The position numbers and the translations under genes were made by a program. Below, one piece after another: positions 1 to 8,412 of a DNA stretch of 64,000 nucleotides. The DNA comes from Marivita sp051859345 (GTDB lineage Bacteria > Pseudomonadota > Alphaproteobacteria > Rhodobacterales > Rhodobacteraceae), in assembly GCF_051859345.1 (NCBI RefSeq), contig NZ_JBHYFV010000018.1, forward strand, positions 1-64,000, read 5' to 3'. Each line of letters starts with the position of its first letter. The first letter of the stretch is position 1. The notes under the pieces were generated by a model, which was not told the origin of the DNA, ran no database searches, and worked only from the letters and a program-made list of their open reading frames with translations.

Positions 1-1
1 A

Positions 2-1768
2 AGGCTGCCGCTTCTGCCCACTGAACACCAGTATTTCGTGACCGAGACCATCGCCGAGATCGAGGCGATGGACCGGCGCCTGCCGTCGGTCGCCGACCGG
101 GACGGCGAATATTACCTGCGCCAAGAGGGCAAGGGCCTGCTGGTCGGTGCCTATGAAAAAGACGTGCGCTTCTGGGCCGAGGACGGCACGCCGCAGGGCT
201 TTGGTCACGAGTTGTTCGCGGATGATCTGGAACGGATCGAACCCAACATGATGCGCGCCATCGAACGGGTCCCAGCGGTGGGAACGGCGGGGATCAAACG
301 CGTGATCAACGGCCCGATGATCTGGTCGCCGGACAGCAACGTGCTGCTTGGTCCGGTGCCCGAGAAACAGGGGTACTTCTGTTGCAACGGAATCATCCCC
401 GGCTTCTCGCAGTCGGGCGGCATGGGCCTTATGGTGGCGCATTGGATCATCGACGGCGAGATGCAATACGACATGTTCGCCTGGGACGTGGCGCGGTTCG
501 GCGATTGGGCGGATGCCACATTCACCAAGGCGCGGGTCGGCGACCAATACGCGCACCGCTTCAAAATCCACTTCCCCAATGAGGAACGCAATGCGGGCCG
601 CCCGGTGCGCACGCGGCCTGCTTACGAGATGCAACAGGATACGGGCGCGGTGTTTGGCCTGAATTACGGCTGGGAACACCCGCTCTATTTCTCCAAGGAC
701 GTGCCCGACAGCGCAGGCTTCACCCGCCAACCGTGGTGGAACGTGGTGGGCCACGAGGCCCGCACGCTACGGGACAAAGCCGGGATCATCGACATCTCCA
801 ACTTCGCCAAGTACCGGGTCACCGGGCCAGGCGCCGAAAACTGGCTGAACGCGGTTTTCGCCAACCGCATGCCGCGCGCCGTGGGCCGGTCCCGCCTCAC
901 CCCGCTGATCGGCAAACGCGGCGGCATCGCGGGTGATGCAACGGTCACACGACTGGCCGAGGAAGAGTTCTGGATCATCAGTTCAGGCATGGCAGAACGC
1001 TACCAGAAACGGTTTTACGACGCCGTACCATTGCCCGAAGGAACCACCTTCGAGTCCCTGACCAACACCTGGTGCGGGTTCAACGTGGCCGGGCCTGAGT
1101 CCCGCGCGCTGCTGCAACGGCTGACCAACACGTCGCTTGCAACCGCCGACTGGCCCTTCATGCGGTCCGCCATGATCGAGATCGCAGGGGTGGAGGTGAT
1201 GGCCCTGCGGGTGTCCTTCACCGGCGATCTGGGCTGGGAACTGCATTGCCGCGCTGCGGATCAGGCCACGCTCTACGCCGCGCTGCTGGAGGTCGGAAAA
1301 GAGGTGGGCGCGATCCCCGTGGGCAGCCGGGCGCTGATGAGCCTGCGCATGGAAAAGGGCTACGGATCGTGGGGTCGCGAATACAGCCCGGAATACTGGC
1401 CGCAGGAATGCGGGCTGGACCGGTTGTGCCGAACCGACAAACCCTACCTGAACCGCGACGCGGCGCTGGAAAACATGGCCAAACCCGCCCGCGAACACAT
1501 GGTGCTTCTGGCGCTGAACGCAGAAGACACTGATGCGTCGCACGCCGACGCCACCGGAGGTGAGCCGATCTTCAAGGACGGCGTCGGCATTGGCCGGGTC
1601 AGTTCCGGCGCCTATGGCTACCATGTCGGCCTGTCGCTCGCCCTCGGCTTTGTCAAAAACGCGACACCCGGAGACGCGGTCGAAGTGATGGTGCTGGGAC
1701 GCCCGCACCGGGCGGTGATCCTCGAGCAGCCACCCTTTGATCCCGATGGAACAAGACTCCGCGCCTGA
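2..1768 (+). CDS. Dimethylglycine/sarcosine dehydrogenase-like flavoprotein with GcvT domain (5' end outside window)
   Basis: The reading frame is open from base 2 and continues off the left edge, so the N-terminal FAD-binding Rossmann part is missing; 588 residues remain of a family usually a little over 800. The first visible residues include PLLPTEHQYFVTE, typical of the end of the DAO-type FAD domain. The segment GYFCCNGIIPGFSQSGGMG closes that domain. The rest is a GcvT/aminomethyltransferase-like domain (IDISNFAKYRV, then LGWELHC). In characterised relatives the flavin domain oxidises an N-methyl group of dimethylglycine or sarcosine and the C-terminal domain passes the one-carbon unit to tetrahydrofolate. 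The exact substrate cannot be read from sequence. A GTG at 38 lies in frame but is not the start. The gene ends convergently with the CorC-type gene, with a palindromic repeat between them. Confidence 0.85.
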   Translation, partial: RLPLLPTEHQYFVTETIAEIEAMDRRLPSVADRDGEYYLRQEGKGLLVGAYEKDVRFWAEDGTPQGFGHELFADDLERIEPNMMRAIERVPAVGTAGIKRVINGPMIWSPDSNVLLGPVPEKQGYFCCNGIIPGFSQSGGMGLMVAHWIIDGEMQYDMFAWDVARFGDWADATFTKARVGDQYAHRFKIHFPNEERNAGRPVRTRPAYEMQQDTGAVFGLNYGWEHPLYFSKDVPDSAGFTRQPWWNVVGHEARTLRDKAGIIDISNFAKYRVTGPGAENWLNAVFANRMPRAVGRSRLTPLIGKRGGIAGDATVTRLAEEEFWIISSGMAERYQKRFYDAVPLPEGTTFESLTNTWCGFNVAGPESRALLQRLTNTSLATADWPFMRSAMIEIAGVEVMALRVSFTGDLGWELHCRAADQATLYAALLEVGKEVGAIPVGSRALMSLRMEKGYGSWGREYSPEYWPQECGLDRLCRTDKPYLNRDAALENMAKPAREHMVLLALNAEDTDASHADATGGEPIFKDGVGIGRVSSGAYGYHVGLSLALGFVKNATPGDAVEVMVLGRPHRAVILEQPPFDPDGTRLRA

Positions 1769-1770
1769 GC

Positions 1771-1857
1771 TTCTTTGGGCTGAAAATACCTCGGGGTCCG
1801 GGGCAGCGCCCCGGCGTTTCCGTCAACGGAAACGACAAAATGCGTCGACGCATTTTG
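1771..1857 (+). repeat. Composite palindromic intergenic repeat, copy A
   Basis: Between two convergent genes. It starts with the lead TTTGGGCTGAAAATACCTC and is followed by three hairpins: CCGGGGC-AGC-GCCCCGG (1798-1814), CGTTTCCGT-CA-ACGGAAACG (1815-1834) and a perfect palindrome centred on GCGTCGACGC (1836-1857). Copy C at 51376-51475 has the same three-part order, and shorter versions occur at 11745, 53021 and 60487. It may act as a bidirectional terminator here, but the modular conservation suggests a dispersed element. Confidence 0.8.
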
Positions 1858-1867
1858 CCGCTTGTGG

Positions 1868-3193
1868 CTATTCCGGGGCCAGAGGCCGTATCTTGAGCGC
1901 CGTGATCCGGTTGTTGTCCCGCGCCACCACCTCGAACCGGAAACCGTGAAAGCTGAAGCATTGGCCGATGGTGGGGATCATCTGGGCCTCATGTATCACC
2001 AGCCCGGCCACCGTGTTGGCCTCGATATCCGGCAACGTCCAGTCCAGCTCTCGGTTCACGTCGCGGATCGTCATGGCACCGTCGATCCAGTAATTGCCAT
2101 CCTCGTCCGCCTTGACCGGGTGGTCGCCATCCGGGTCGAATTCGTCGGTGATCTCGCCGACGATTTCCTCAAGGATGTCCTCAAGCGTGATCAACCCCTG
2201 CAAGGCACCGTATTCATCCACCACCAGTGCGAAATGGGTGCGGCGGCGCAGGAACTGGCGCATCTGATCGTCCAGCGACGTGCTGTCGGGGATGAAATAG
2301 GGCTTCATCGCCACGTCCGCGAATTTGAAGCTGCTCATCGCTTCGGCCGGTTTGTCGCTTTCCTGCATGAACTGGTACATCGCGCGGAAAAGATCCTTGG
2401 CGTGGACAACGCCGATGATGTTTTCCGGATCTCCGCGAAACACCGGCAGGCGGGTGTGGTTGGATTCAAGGCACTGGCGCAGGATGTCCTGCGGATCATT
2501 GTCGGCGTCGATCATCTCGATCCCCGACCGGTGGAGCATGATTTCCTCGACCGTGCGTTCGCTCAGGTCCAGAGCACCCAGGATGCGGTCGCGATCTTCC
2601 TTCTCGACCACACCTTCGCTGTGACCAAGCTGCAATGCCCCTGCGATTTCCTCGCGGACGGCAAGGATGTGGCTGTCTGGGTCGGTCTTGACGCCAAAAA
2701 CCCGCAGCACGCCGCGCACCAGCATCCGCACCGCCCCCACAACCGGCGAGAACACGGTGATGACCAGTTGGATCACCGGCGATACCCGGCTGGCGGCGGT
2801 CTCGGGGTTGGTGATGGCGTATGTCTTGGGCAGCACTTCGGCAAAGACGAGAACCAGTATCGTCATCACCAGCGTGGCCAGCGCCACACCGGATTCACCG
2901 AACAAACGGGTGAACAGGGCCGTTGCCAGCGATGTGGCCAGAATGTTCACGAGGTTGTTGCCAAGCAGGACCGACCCGATCAGACGTTCGTTGTCTTCGG
3001 TGATGATCAACGCGCGGTCCGCGCCTTTGGACCCCTTGTCCGACATCGAGCGCAGCTTGCCTCGTGACGCCGCAGTCAGGGCGGTTTCCGATCCGCTGAA
3101 AAAGGCGGACAATACCAGAAGCCCGATGATCGAAGCAGAAGTGATCCAGAATGCGGCGTCTGCCGCGGTTGATGCGGAATCCATTGTGTCCAA
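1868..3193 (-). CDS. HlyC/CorC (CNNM) family membrane protein with CBS pair
   Basis: 441 residues. An N-terminal DUF21/CNNM membrane domain (about 15-165) has a first helix followed by the SGSETAL motif and the segment FAEVLPKTYA. A CBS-domain pair follows (about 205-330; TRLPVFRGDPENIIGVVHAKD), then a C-terminal CorC/HlyC transporter-associated domain (about 345-430; DEYGALQGLITLEDILEEIVG). This is the complete domain order of the family. Members are linked to Mg/Co efflux or to haemolysin-like phenotypes; the inner membrane is the expected site and the CBS domains probably bind adenine nucleotides. The ion is not predictable. It is transcribed leftward, 59 bp after xerD, and may belong to the same transcription unit. 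Confidence 0.85.
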   Translation of the reverse strand: MDTMDSASTAADAAFWITSASIIGLLVLSAFFSGSETALTAASRGKLRSMSDKGSKGADRALIITEDNERLIGSVLLGNNLVNILATSLATALFTRLFGESGVALATLVMTILVLVFAEVLPKTYAITNPETAASRVSPVIQLVITVFSPVVGAVRMLVRGVLRVFGVKTDPDSHILAVREEIAGALQLGHSEGVVEKEDRDRILGALDLSERTVEEIMLHRSGIEMIDADNDPQDILRQCLESNHTRLPVFRGDPENIIGVVHAKDLFRAMYQFMQESDKPAEAMSSFKFADVAMKPYFIPDSTSLDDQMRQFLRRRTHFALVVDEYGALQGLITLEDILEEIVGEITDEFDPDGDHPVKADEDGNYWIDGAMTIRDVNRELDWTLPDIEANTVAGLVIHEAQMIPTIGQCFSFHGFRFEVVARDNNRITALKIRPLAPE

Positions 3194-3252
3194 CGTTTTG
3201 AGAACTTTAGTGGGTTATGGGGTCACGGGACCACGCGTTCAAGAGGGTTGGG

Positions 3253-4179
3253 TCAGTCGCGCGCCATTGGGTGGTGATCCAGCACCAGCTCTTTCAGGCG
3301 TTCTTCAAGGACATGTGTGTAAATCTCGGTTGTTGAGACATCCGCGTGGCCCAGAAAGGTCTGGATCGCCCGCAGATCCGCCCCGTTGGCCAGCAGATGT
3401 GTTGCAAAGGCGTGGCGCAGGGTGTGCGGTGTTACCTTGGCAGGCGACACGCCGCCTTCGACGGCAAGCTCCTTGATCAGGACATAGAAGGCGTGTCGCG
3501 TCAGATGTCCGGATTTGCCGCGGGACGGGAACAGGAAGGCAGAGGCCGTCTTTCCCCCGGCGCGGGCGGCGTCTTCCATCGCTTCGCGGGTCTTCAACCA
3601 GTCGCGCAACGCGGCGCGGGCAGGCGGCGACAGTGGCACCATGCGTTCCTTGCCGCCTTTGCCCCGGATCAGAAGCATGCGGGGATCACCCTTGGCCGAG
3701 GACAGGGGCAGCGACACCAACTCGGTCACCCGCATGCCCGTGGCATAAAGCAGTTGCATCAGGCAGGTGTTGCGTTGCCTGTCGGCAGCGGTGCGACCAT
3801 GTGCAAGCGCTGCATCAAGCAGGCGGTCCACCTCTTCGGTGGACAGGGTCTTGGGCAAGCGCTTGTCGCGGCCCGGTCCGTTGATCTGGACCGCCGGATT
3901 GTCCATGCGAAAGCCTTCCTCAAAGCAGAACCGGTAAAGCTGCTTGATGGCTGACAAACGACGGGCGCGGGTGGATTTGGCCAAACCCTGTGCGTCGCAA
4001 TGAATAAGATAGTCTTCGACATCGGCCTTTTGCGCGTCCGTCAGGGACGATCCGCGCCCCGCAAGCCAATGGGTGAAGTCGGAAAGGTCGCGGGCATAGG
4101 CCAGTTGCGTGTTGGCGGCTGCCCCACGTTCTGCGGCCTGAGCATCAAGAAATGCAGCGATCCAGTGTCGGTCTGTCAT
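3253..4179 (-). CDS. xerD: Tyrosine site-specific recombinase XerD
   Basis: 308 residues, the usual XerD length. An N-terminal SAM-like core-binding domain (1-100) precedes the catalytic domain. The full catalytic set is visible: Arg150 (ATGMRVTEL), Lys174 (RGKGGKER), His252-x-x-Arg255 (HTLRHAFATHLL), His278 (LGHADVST) and nucleophile Tyr287 (TEIYTHV). XerD works with XerC at dif to resolve chromosome dimers. The C-terminal LKELVLDHHPM is typical of alphaproteobacterial XerD and favours it over XerC or an integrase. The start codon overlaps the stop of the upstream gene in an ATGA quartet, so translation is probably coupled. No attachment site or mobile-element context is nearby. Confidence 0.92.
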   Translation of the reverse strand: MTDRHWIAAFLDAQAAERGAAANTQLAYARDLSDFTHWLAGRGSSLTDAQKADVEDYLIHCDAQGLAKSTRARRLSAIKQLYRFCFEEGFRMDNPAVQINGPGRDKRLPKTLSTEEVDRLLDAALAHGRTAADRQRNTCLMQLLYATGMRVTELVSLPLSSAKGDPRMLLIRGKGGKERMVPLSPPARAALRDWLKTREAMEDAARAGGKTASAFLFPSRGKSGHLTRHAFYVLIKELAVEGGVSPAKVTPHTLRHAFATHLLANGADLRAIQTFLGHADVSTTEIYTHVLEERLKELVLDHHPMARD

Positions 4180-5729
4180 CGCCGCGCGCCTTGCATGTCA
4201 AGGATCGCCAGTTGCAGCGCGGATCGACGCGCGATGTCTTCCAGCCCGAAGGCACGCAGGGCCACCAGCGCTTCGGTGACGTCCCCATCATTGCCGCTTG
4301 CGCCGGTCTCGAACCGGGTGATGGCGATCAGAAGGGCCTCGCCCAGCCGGTCTTGAGTCGGCAGTGGCGCCAGGTCATCAGGCGCCTGTGCAGGCACTGA
4401 CCAAACCTGCGCAAGGGCGTCTGCATGCGGCACGTCGGACGGTCTGGTCTTCGGCGGCTGTCCCATCGCGATGGCGGACAGGAACGCCAGTTCGGGATCA
4501 GGCTTGTCAACAAGAACGCGTGCAACGTCTTCGTACCCGTCCGACAGCAACCCGGCGAGCCCTGCGAGCGTCTTGGGGCGTGCGCCAAGCGGCAAACCTT
4601 GAAGGCGCGCGGCAAAAAGGTTGGAGAAAGGCACCAGCAGACCGGCGCTGCGCATCTGCGGCCAGACAGTTTCAAGTGCGGACGAGATCGCATCCGGATC
4701 GCCTGTGTTCAGCGCGGTTTCGAATCGTTGCAGGGCTTCAACCCGGTCCCAGATGCCACCAGAGGCAGCGCGTGTCTGTTCGGTATAGATACCCAAGAGC
4801 TGATTGCCATCGATCGCCCCCGCACGCGCCAGCCGTTCCGCCGCCTGCAATTGCGCGCGCCAGCCGGAATCACCGGTGAGTTCGACCACGGCAAAGGGCA
4901 GGGGCAAAGGCGCGGTTGGCAGCGCTTCGCCAATCGCCTCGAACAGGCGGAATTGCAGCGGCGTCGGCCGCACGGGTGGGCGCAGCGGAGACGTGCTTTC
5001 GGTGTATTCCGGATCAAGAAAGCGCAACAGAAGTTCGGCGTCGAGATCGGACAGTTGACCCAGCGCCACGGCTGTCTGGTAGATGGTCATCGCGCGCGGG
5101 AAATCCCCGCTGCGGGTTGCGCACCAGATGCGGGTTGCAAGGTCGTTGCTCAGGCTTGGCGTGTCGTTCAGCACCTGGCACAGCGCCGCGTCCGAGCCGG
5201 TGAGCAGCGCAAGATCAAAAGCCTGTGTGAACAGGCCCGGTGTCAGAGTGCTGACCCGTTCCACCAATGCCTCGGCCGGGGCAACCAGGCCGTGATCCAG
5301 CAGAACGTCAAGACGGGCGCTCAGGAACGCCTCGCCCTTGCTGGCATTGGGCATGTTCGCTTCGGCCAGCAGCAGCGTATGCAGCAGCGAATCCAGCGCC
5401 GGGACCGATGGTCTGCCGCGTTCCAGCGCGTCGATGGTCGCGAGCAGGGTTGACTCGGTGCTGCCTTGCCAAAGGGAGGGCGGCAAGCCGGTGACCGAAC
5501 TGGGCAACAGGCCGACACCACCCACCGAGGGGGAATCGAGCGGCTGAACATCCACATCGGGTACGGTTGCACTTTGGGCGACCGGAGTGTCCGGAACATT
5601 GGGCAGCACCGTCACAACCGGCGCGTTGCGTTGGACTGCCAGCCAGTCGATGGCCGAGAGCGGTTGCTCTTGCGCGGCTAGCGGCAGCGCGGTCAGAGCG
5701 GAAAGCAGAAGGGAGGTCTTAATTCGCAT
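4176..5729 (-). CDS. Conserved secreted/periplasmic protein of unknown function
   Basis: 517 residues. A clear signal peptide (MRIKTSLLLSALTALPLAAQ) is followed by a Pro/Val-rich low-complexity linker to about residue 75. The rest is a long alpha-helical region with many Ala/Leu-rich helices resembling a TPR-like or solenoid fold, although no clean repeat consensus is visible. I recognise no catalytic motif. The gene overlaps a small membrane-protein gene by 11 bp upstream and xerD by 4 bp downstream, so the three look translationally coupled. An envelope scaffold role is only a guess. Confidence 0.7.
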   Translation of the reverse strand: MRIKTSLLLSALTALPLAAQEQPLSAIDWLAVQRNAPVVTVLPNVPDTPVAQSATVPDVDVQPLDSPSVGGVGLLPSSVTGLPPSLWQGSTESTLLATIDALERGRPSVPALDSLLHTLLLAEANMPNASKGEAFLSARLDVLLDHGLVAPAEALVERVSTLTPGLFTQAFDLALLTGSDAALCQVLNDTPSLSNDLATRIWCATRSGDFPRAMTIYQTAVALGQLSDLDAELLLRFLDPEYTESTSPLRPPVRPTPLQFRLFEAIGEALPTAPLPLPFAVVELTGDSGWRAQLQAAERLARAGAIDGNQLLGIYTEQTRAASGGIWDRVEALQRFETALNTGDPDAISSALETVWPQMRSAGLLVPFSNLFAARLQGLPLGARPKTLAGLAGLLSDGYEDVARVLVDKPDPELAFLSAIAMGQPPKTRPSDVPHADALAQVWSVPAQAPDDLAPLPTQDRLGEALLIAITRFETGASGNDGDVTEALVALRAFGLEDIARRSALQLAILDMQGARR

Positions 5730-5868
5730 CCAAAGTCACAGGTTGTCTGACTTCCGTTTGTGGCGGTGAAAAATCAGCGCCGAAAAATGGCCCGACATAC
5801 GCATACGCCACCAGCGCCAAAGCGCCGATGATCAACAGATAGATCAGCAATTTCAGTATGCGCCCCAT
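5719..5868 (-). CDS. Small single-pass membrane protein (49 aa)
   Basis: The protein starts MGRILKLLIYLLIIGALALV, with one transmembrane helix at about 5-24, and ends in a short polar tail. This ATG is preceded by an AGGGCAAGGGC purine stretch; a start 21 codons upstream would add a basic, non-hydrophobic leader and has no better ribosome-binding site. It overlaps the next gene by 11 bp and shares its divergent promoter region with aroK. Function unknown; the operon position suggests it acts with the 517-residue exported protein. Confidence 0.6.
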   Translation of the reverse strand: MGRILKLLIYLLIIGALALVAYAYVGPFFGADFSPPQTEVRQPVTLDAN

Positions 5869-5999
5869 GATGCCCTTGCCCTGCCTCGATGATTTTTTCC
5901 AAGTTATAACTGGCCTTTTGCACAAGATCACGTCATTCAGCGACCGATATCAAAAAAGTGGCGGCACTTGGCCGAGATACAAGGGCTTGATCAAGGGCA

Positions 6000-6548
6000 A
6001 TGCAGGCAAGACTGAAAAAAACGGTGGTGCTGGTCGGGATGATGGGGGCCGGCAAAACCGCTGTTGGAAAGGCTCTTGCAGCCCGGTTGCATGCTCCGTT
6101 TATCGATTCGGATGCCGAGATCGAAAAAGCCGCAAACAGAACAATCCCCGAAATTTTCGAACGCGACGGAGAGCCGTTCTTTCGCCTGAAGGAACGTCAG
6201 GTCATCTCGCGCCTGCTTGAACACGAGCGTGGCGTGTTGTCGACCGGGGGCGGTGCCTACATGGCGGTCGAAAACCGCGAGATCATTTCGCAAAAGGGCG
6301 TTGCCGTGTGGCTCAACGCGGATCTTGACCTGTTGTGGAGCCGCGTCAAACACAAGGATTCGCGCCCGTTGCTGCGGGTGCCTGATCCGCTTACGGCACT
6401 GACACGGCTTTATGAAAACCGGGTGCCGGTCTACGCCAAGGCTGATCTGACGGTTCGCTCAGAGCCGGGATTGTCGATTGAAGACATGACCACGCGTGTG
6501 GTGGAGGCGTTGCGTACGCGACCCGATGTTTTGGAGGTTTTGGGATGA
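6000..6548 (+). CDS. aroK: Shikimate kinase
   Basis: 182 residues. The P-loop GMMGAGKT is at 13-20. The shikimate-binding Asp lies in FIDSDAEIE, the STGGGAY motif follows at about 80, and the lid region contains RPLL. It phosphorylates shikimate with ATP in the fifth step of chorismate synthesis, in the cytoplasm. It overlaps aroB in an ATGA quartet, the usual aroK-aroB pairing, so both are co-transcribed. The AAGGG upstream of the ATG is rather close, so a slightly different start is possible. Confidence 0.95.
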   Translation: MQARLKKTVVLVGMMGAGKTAVGKALAARLHAPFIDSDAEIEKAANRTIPEIFERDGEPFFRLKERQVISRLLEHERGVLSTGGGAYMAVENREIISQKGVAVWLNADLDLLWSRVKHKDSRPLLRVPDPLTALTRLYENRVPVYAKADLTVRSEPGLSIEDMTTRVVEALRTRPDVLEVLG

Positions 6549-7657
6549 TCGAGAGTGTTCACGTTCCGCTTGAGGGGCGCGCCTATGATGTGCGCATCGG
6601 TCCTGATCTTTTGTCGCGCGCGGGAGAAGAGATCGCGCCGTTTCTGGCCCGACCACGCGTGGCCATCGTCACGGATGCCCATGTCGAAAAGCTGCACTTG
6701 CGGGCATTGGAGTCGGCATTGTCGGCCCAAGGGATCGCATCCGTCAGCCTGACCTTGCCCGCCGGTGAATCCACCAAAGGCTGGCCGCAGTTCGAACGCA
6801 CGGTCGAATGGCTGCTTGCGCAAAAGATCGAACGTCGCGACATCGTGGTGGCCCTTGGCGGTGGTGTGATCGGTGATCTGGTTGGATTTGCCGCCGCTGT
6901 CCTGCGTCGTGGCGTGCGGTTCGTGCAGATTCCGACCTCTTTGCTGGCGCAGGTCGACTCGTCCGTCGGCGGCAAGACCGGGATCAACGCACCGCAGGGC
7001 AAGAACCTTATCGGTGCGTTTCACCAGCCGGTGCTGGTTCTGGCGGATATTTCCGTGCTCACCTCGCTGCCGGAGCGTGATTTCCTTGCCGGGTACGGCG
7101 AGGTTGTCAAATACGGTCTGCTGGGCGATGCGGCGTTCTTTGACTGGCAAGAGACCAACGCGGCGCGCATTGCCGCACGCGATCCGGATGCGCTTGCCCA
7201 TGCGGTCAAACGGTCGGTCGAAATGAAAGCCGAGATCGTTGTGCGCGACGAAACAGAGCAGGGCGATCGCGCCCTTCTGAACCTCGGCCACACGTTCTGT
7301 CACGCGCTGGAGGCGGCCACGGGGTATTCCGACCGGCTGTTGCATGGGGAGGGCGTAGCCATCGGCTGTGCGCTGGCCTTTGAACTTTCGTCCCGTCTGG
7401 GCCTCTGCGCGCAGGAAGACCCCAGCCGGGTGCGGCAGTTGTTGCACAACATGGGCATGAAAGTGACGCTGGCCGATATCACCGGCGATTTGCCGGATGC
7501 GAAGACCCTGCTTGACCTGATGGGTCAGGACAAAAAGGTGATCGACGGCCAGTTGCGCTTTATTCTGGCGCGGGCCATTGGAGAGTCCTTTGTCACGTCG
7601 GACGTTCCGTCCGATACGGTGCTGGCGCTGTTGCAGGACGCGCTGTCAGAGCGATAG
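6545..7657 (+). CDS. aroB: 3-dehydroquinate synthase
   Basis: 370 residues, normal length. The NAD-binding segment GGGVIGDLVGFAAA is at about 105-118 and the substrate loop DSSVGGKTGIN at 138-147. The zinc ligands expected for the family are present as Glu186, His249 (NLGHTF) and His267. The enzyme converts DAHP to 3-dehydroquinate, the second shikimate-pathway step. It is translationally coupled to aroK, and a hairpin 4 bp after its stop probably ends the operon. Confidence 0.96.
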   Translation: MIESVHVPLEGRAYDVRIGPDLLSRAGEEIAPFLARPRVAIVTDAHVEKLHLRALESALSAQGIASVSLTLPAGESTKGWPQFERTVEWLLAQKIERRDIVVALGGGVIGDLVGFAAAVLRRGVRFVQIPTSLLAQVDSSVGGKTGINAPQGKNLIGAFHQPVLVLADISVLTSLPERDFLAGYGEVVKYGLLGDAAFFDWQETNAARIAARDPDALAHAVKRSVEMKAEIVVRDETEQGDRALLNLGHTFCHALEAATGYSDRLLHGEGVAIGCALAFELSSRLGLCAQEDPSRVRQLLHNMGMKVTLADITGDLPDAKTLLDLMGQDKKVIDGQLRFILARAIGESFVTSDVPSDTVLALLQDALSER

Positions 7658-7660
7658 GAA

Positions 7661-7682
7661 AAGGCGCCACATCGGGCGCCTT
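7661..7682 (+). terminator. Hairpin after aroB, convergent with ssb
   Basis: AAGGCGCC-ACATCG-GGCGCCTT gives an 8-bp stem with a 6-nt loop, directly after aroB and just beyond the ssb stop. The T-tract is short, so termination strength is uncertain; it could serve both convergent genes. Confidence 0.6.
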
Positions 7683-7695
7683 GACTGTTGATCCC

Positions 7696-8202
7696 CTAGA
7701 ACGGGATTTCGTCATCAATGTCGCGCGCTGGGGCACGCGCCGGGCCACCGCCACCGCCGCTGGACCCACCGTAATCGCCGCCGCCGCCGCCATAATCCCG
7801 ACTGTACTCGTTGCCGTCGCCTCCGCCGCCATAGCCCCCACCGCCATCACTGCGGCTGTCCAGCAGGGTCAGTTCCCCACGGTACGGGCGCAGCACAACT
7901 TCGGTCGAATAGCGGTCCTGACCGGACTGGTCCTGCCATTTGCGGGTTTCAAGCTGCCCCTCGATATAAACCTTTGAGCCTTTCTTCAGATACTGTTCTG
8001 CAATCCGTGCGAGCGGTTCGGAAAAGATGGCCACGCTGTGCCACTCGGTCCGTTCCTTGCGTTCACCTGTGTTGCGGTCTTTCCAGTTTTCCGACGTGGC
8101 AATCCGCAGGTTGCAGACCTTTCCGCCGTTCTGAAATGTCCGCACTTCCGGATCGCGACCAAGATTGCCGACGATGATGACCTTGTTGACTGAACCGGCC
8201 AT
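7696..8202 (-). CDS. ssb: Single-stranded DNA-binding protein
   Basis: 168 residues. An OB-fold (about 1-110; NKVIIVGNLGRDPEVR, then YIEGQLETRKWQD) precedes a Gly-rich disordered linker and the acidic tip DIDDEIPF, which in this family recruits replication and repair partners. It coats single-stranded DNA in replication, repair and recombination. The start is set at the ATG preceded by GGGGGAA; an upstream in-frame codon would add 13 residues absent from the family. The linker codons (GGC/GGT-rich) form a locally repetitive stretch at about 7740-7850, which is coding rather than a repeat element. Confidence 0.96.
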   Translation of the reverse strand: MAGSVNKVIIVGNLGRDPEVRTFQNGGKVCNLRIATSENWKDRNTGERKERTEWHSVAIFSEPLARIAEQYLKKGSKVYIEGQLETRKWQDQSGQDRYSTEVVLRPYRGELTLLDSRSDGGGGYGGGGDGNEYSRDYGGGGGDYGGSSGGGGGPARAPARDIDDEIPF

Positions 8203-8313
8203 AGTTCCCCCATTCAAATTCGAATCTCTGGCGCATTGCACCGTTCATGGAACCCTACACCAGCGTGTCCCTCATATGCCATCAGGTTGTGGCGCGATGG
8301 TCCGGGCAATATC

Positions 8314-8354
8314 ACCAGCTTGTGGTTAACAATTCATGACCAACCAAGGCTGGT
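8314..8354. other. Imperfect stem-loop between ssb and the lytic transglycosylase
   Basis: ACCAGC (8314-8319) pairs with GCTGGT (8349-8354), with inner TTG/CAA and TGGT/ACCA pairs separated by small bulges. It lies in the 210-bp divergent region and has no T-tract. It could be an operator or leader structure; nothing identifies a ligand. Confidence 0.3.
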
Positions 8355-8412
8355 ATGAATGCCAAATCCGGACTATACATCCGCAACATCTCAACGTGGG
8401 GCGTGAGCATTG

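Noticed and set aside
3253..4179. The tyrosine recombinase as an integrase of a mobile element
   Set aside because: XerD length and C-terminus fit; no tRNA, attachment repeat, phage or transfer gene is nearby.
7740..7850. Short GC-rich tandem pattern that could be taken for a repeat array
   Set aside because: It encodes the glycine-rich linker of SSB in frame; there are no unique spacers, so it is not a CRISPR.
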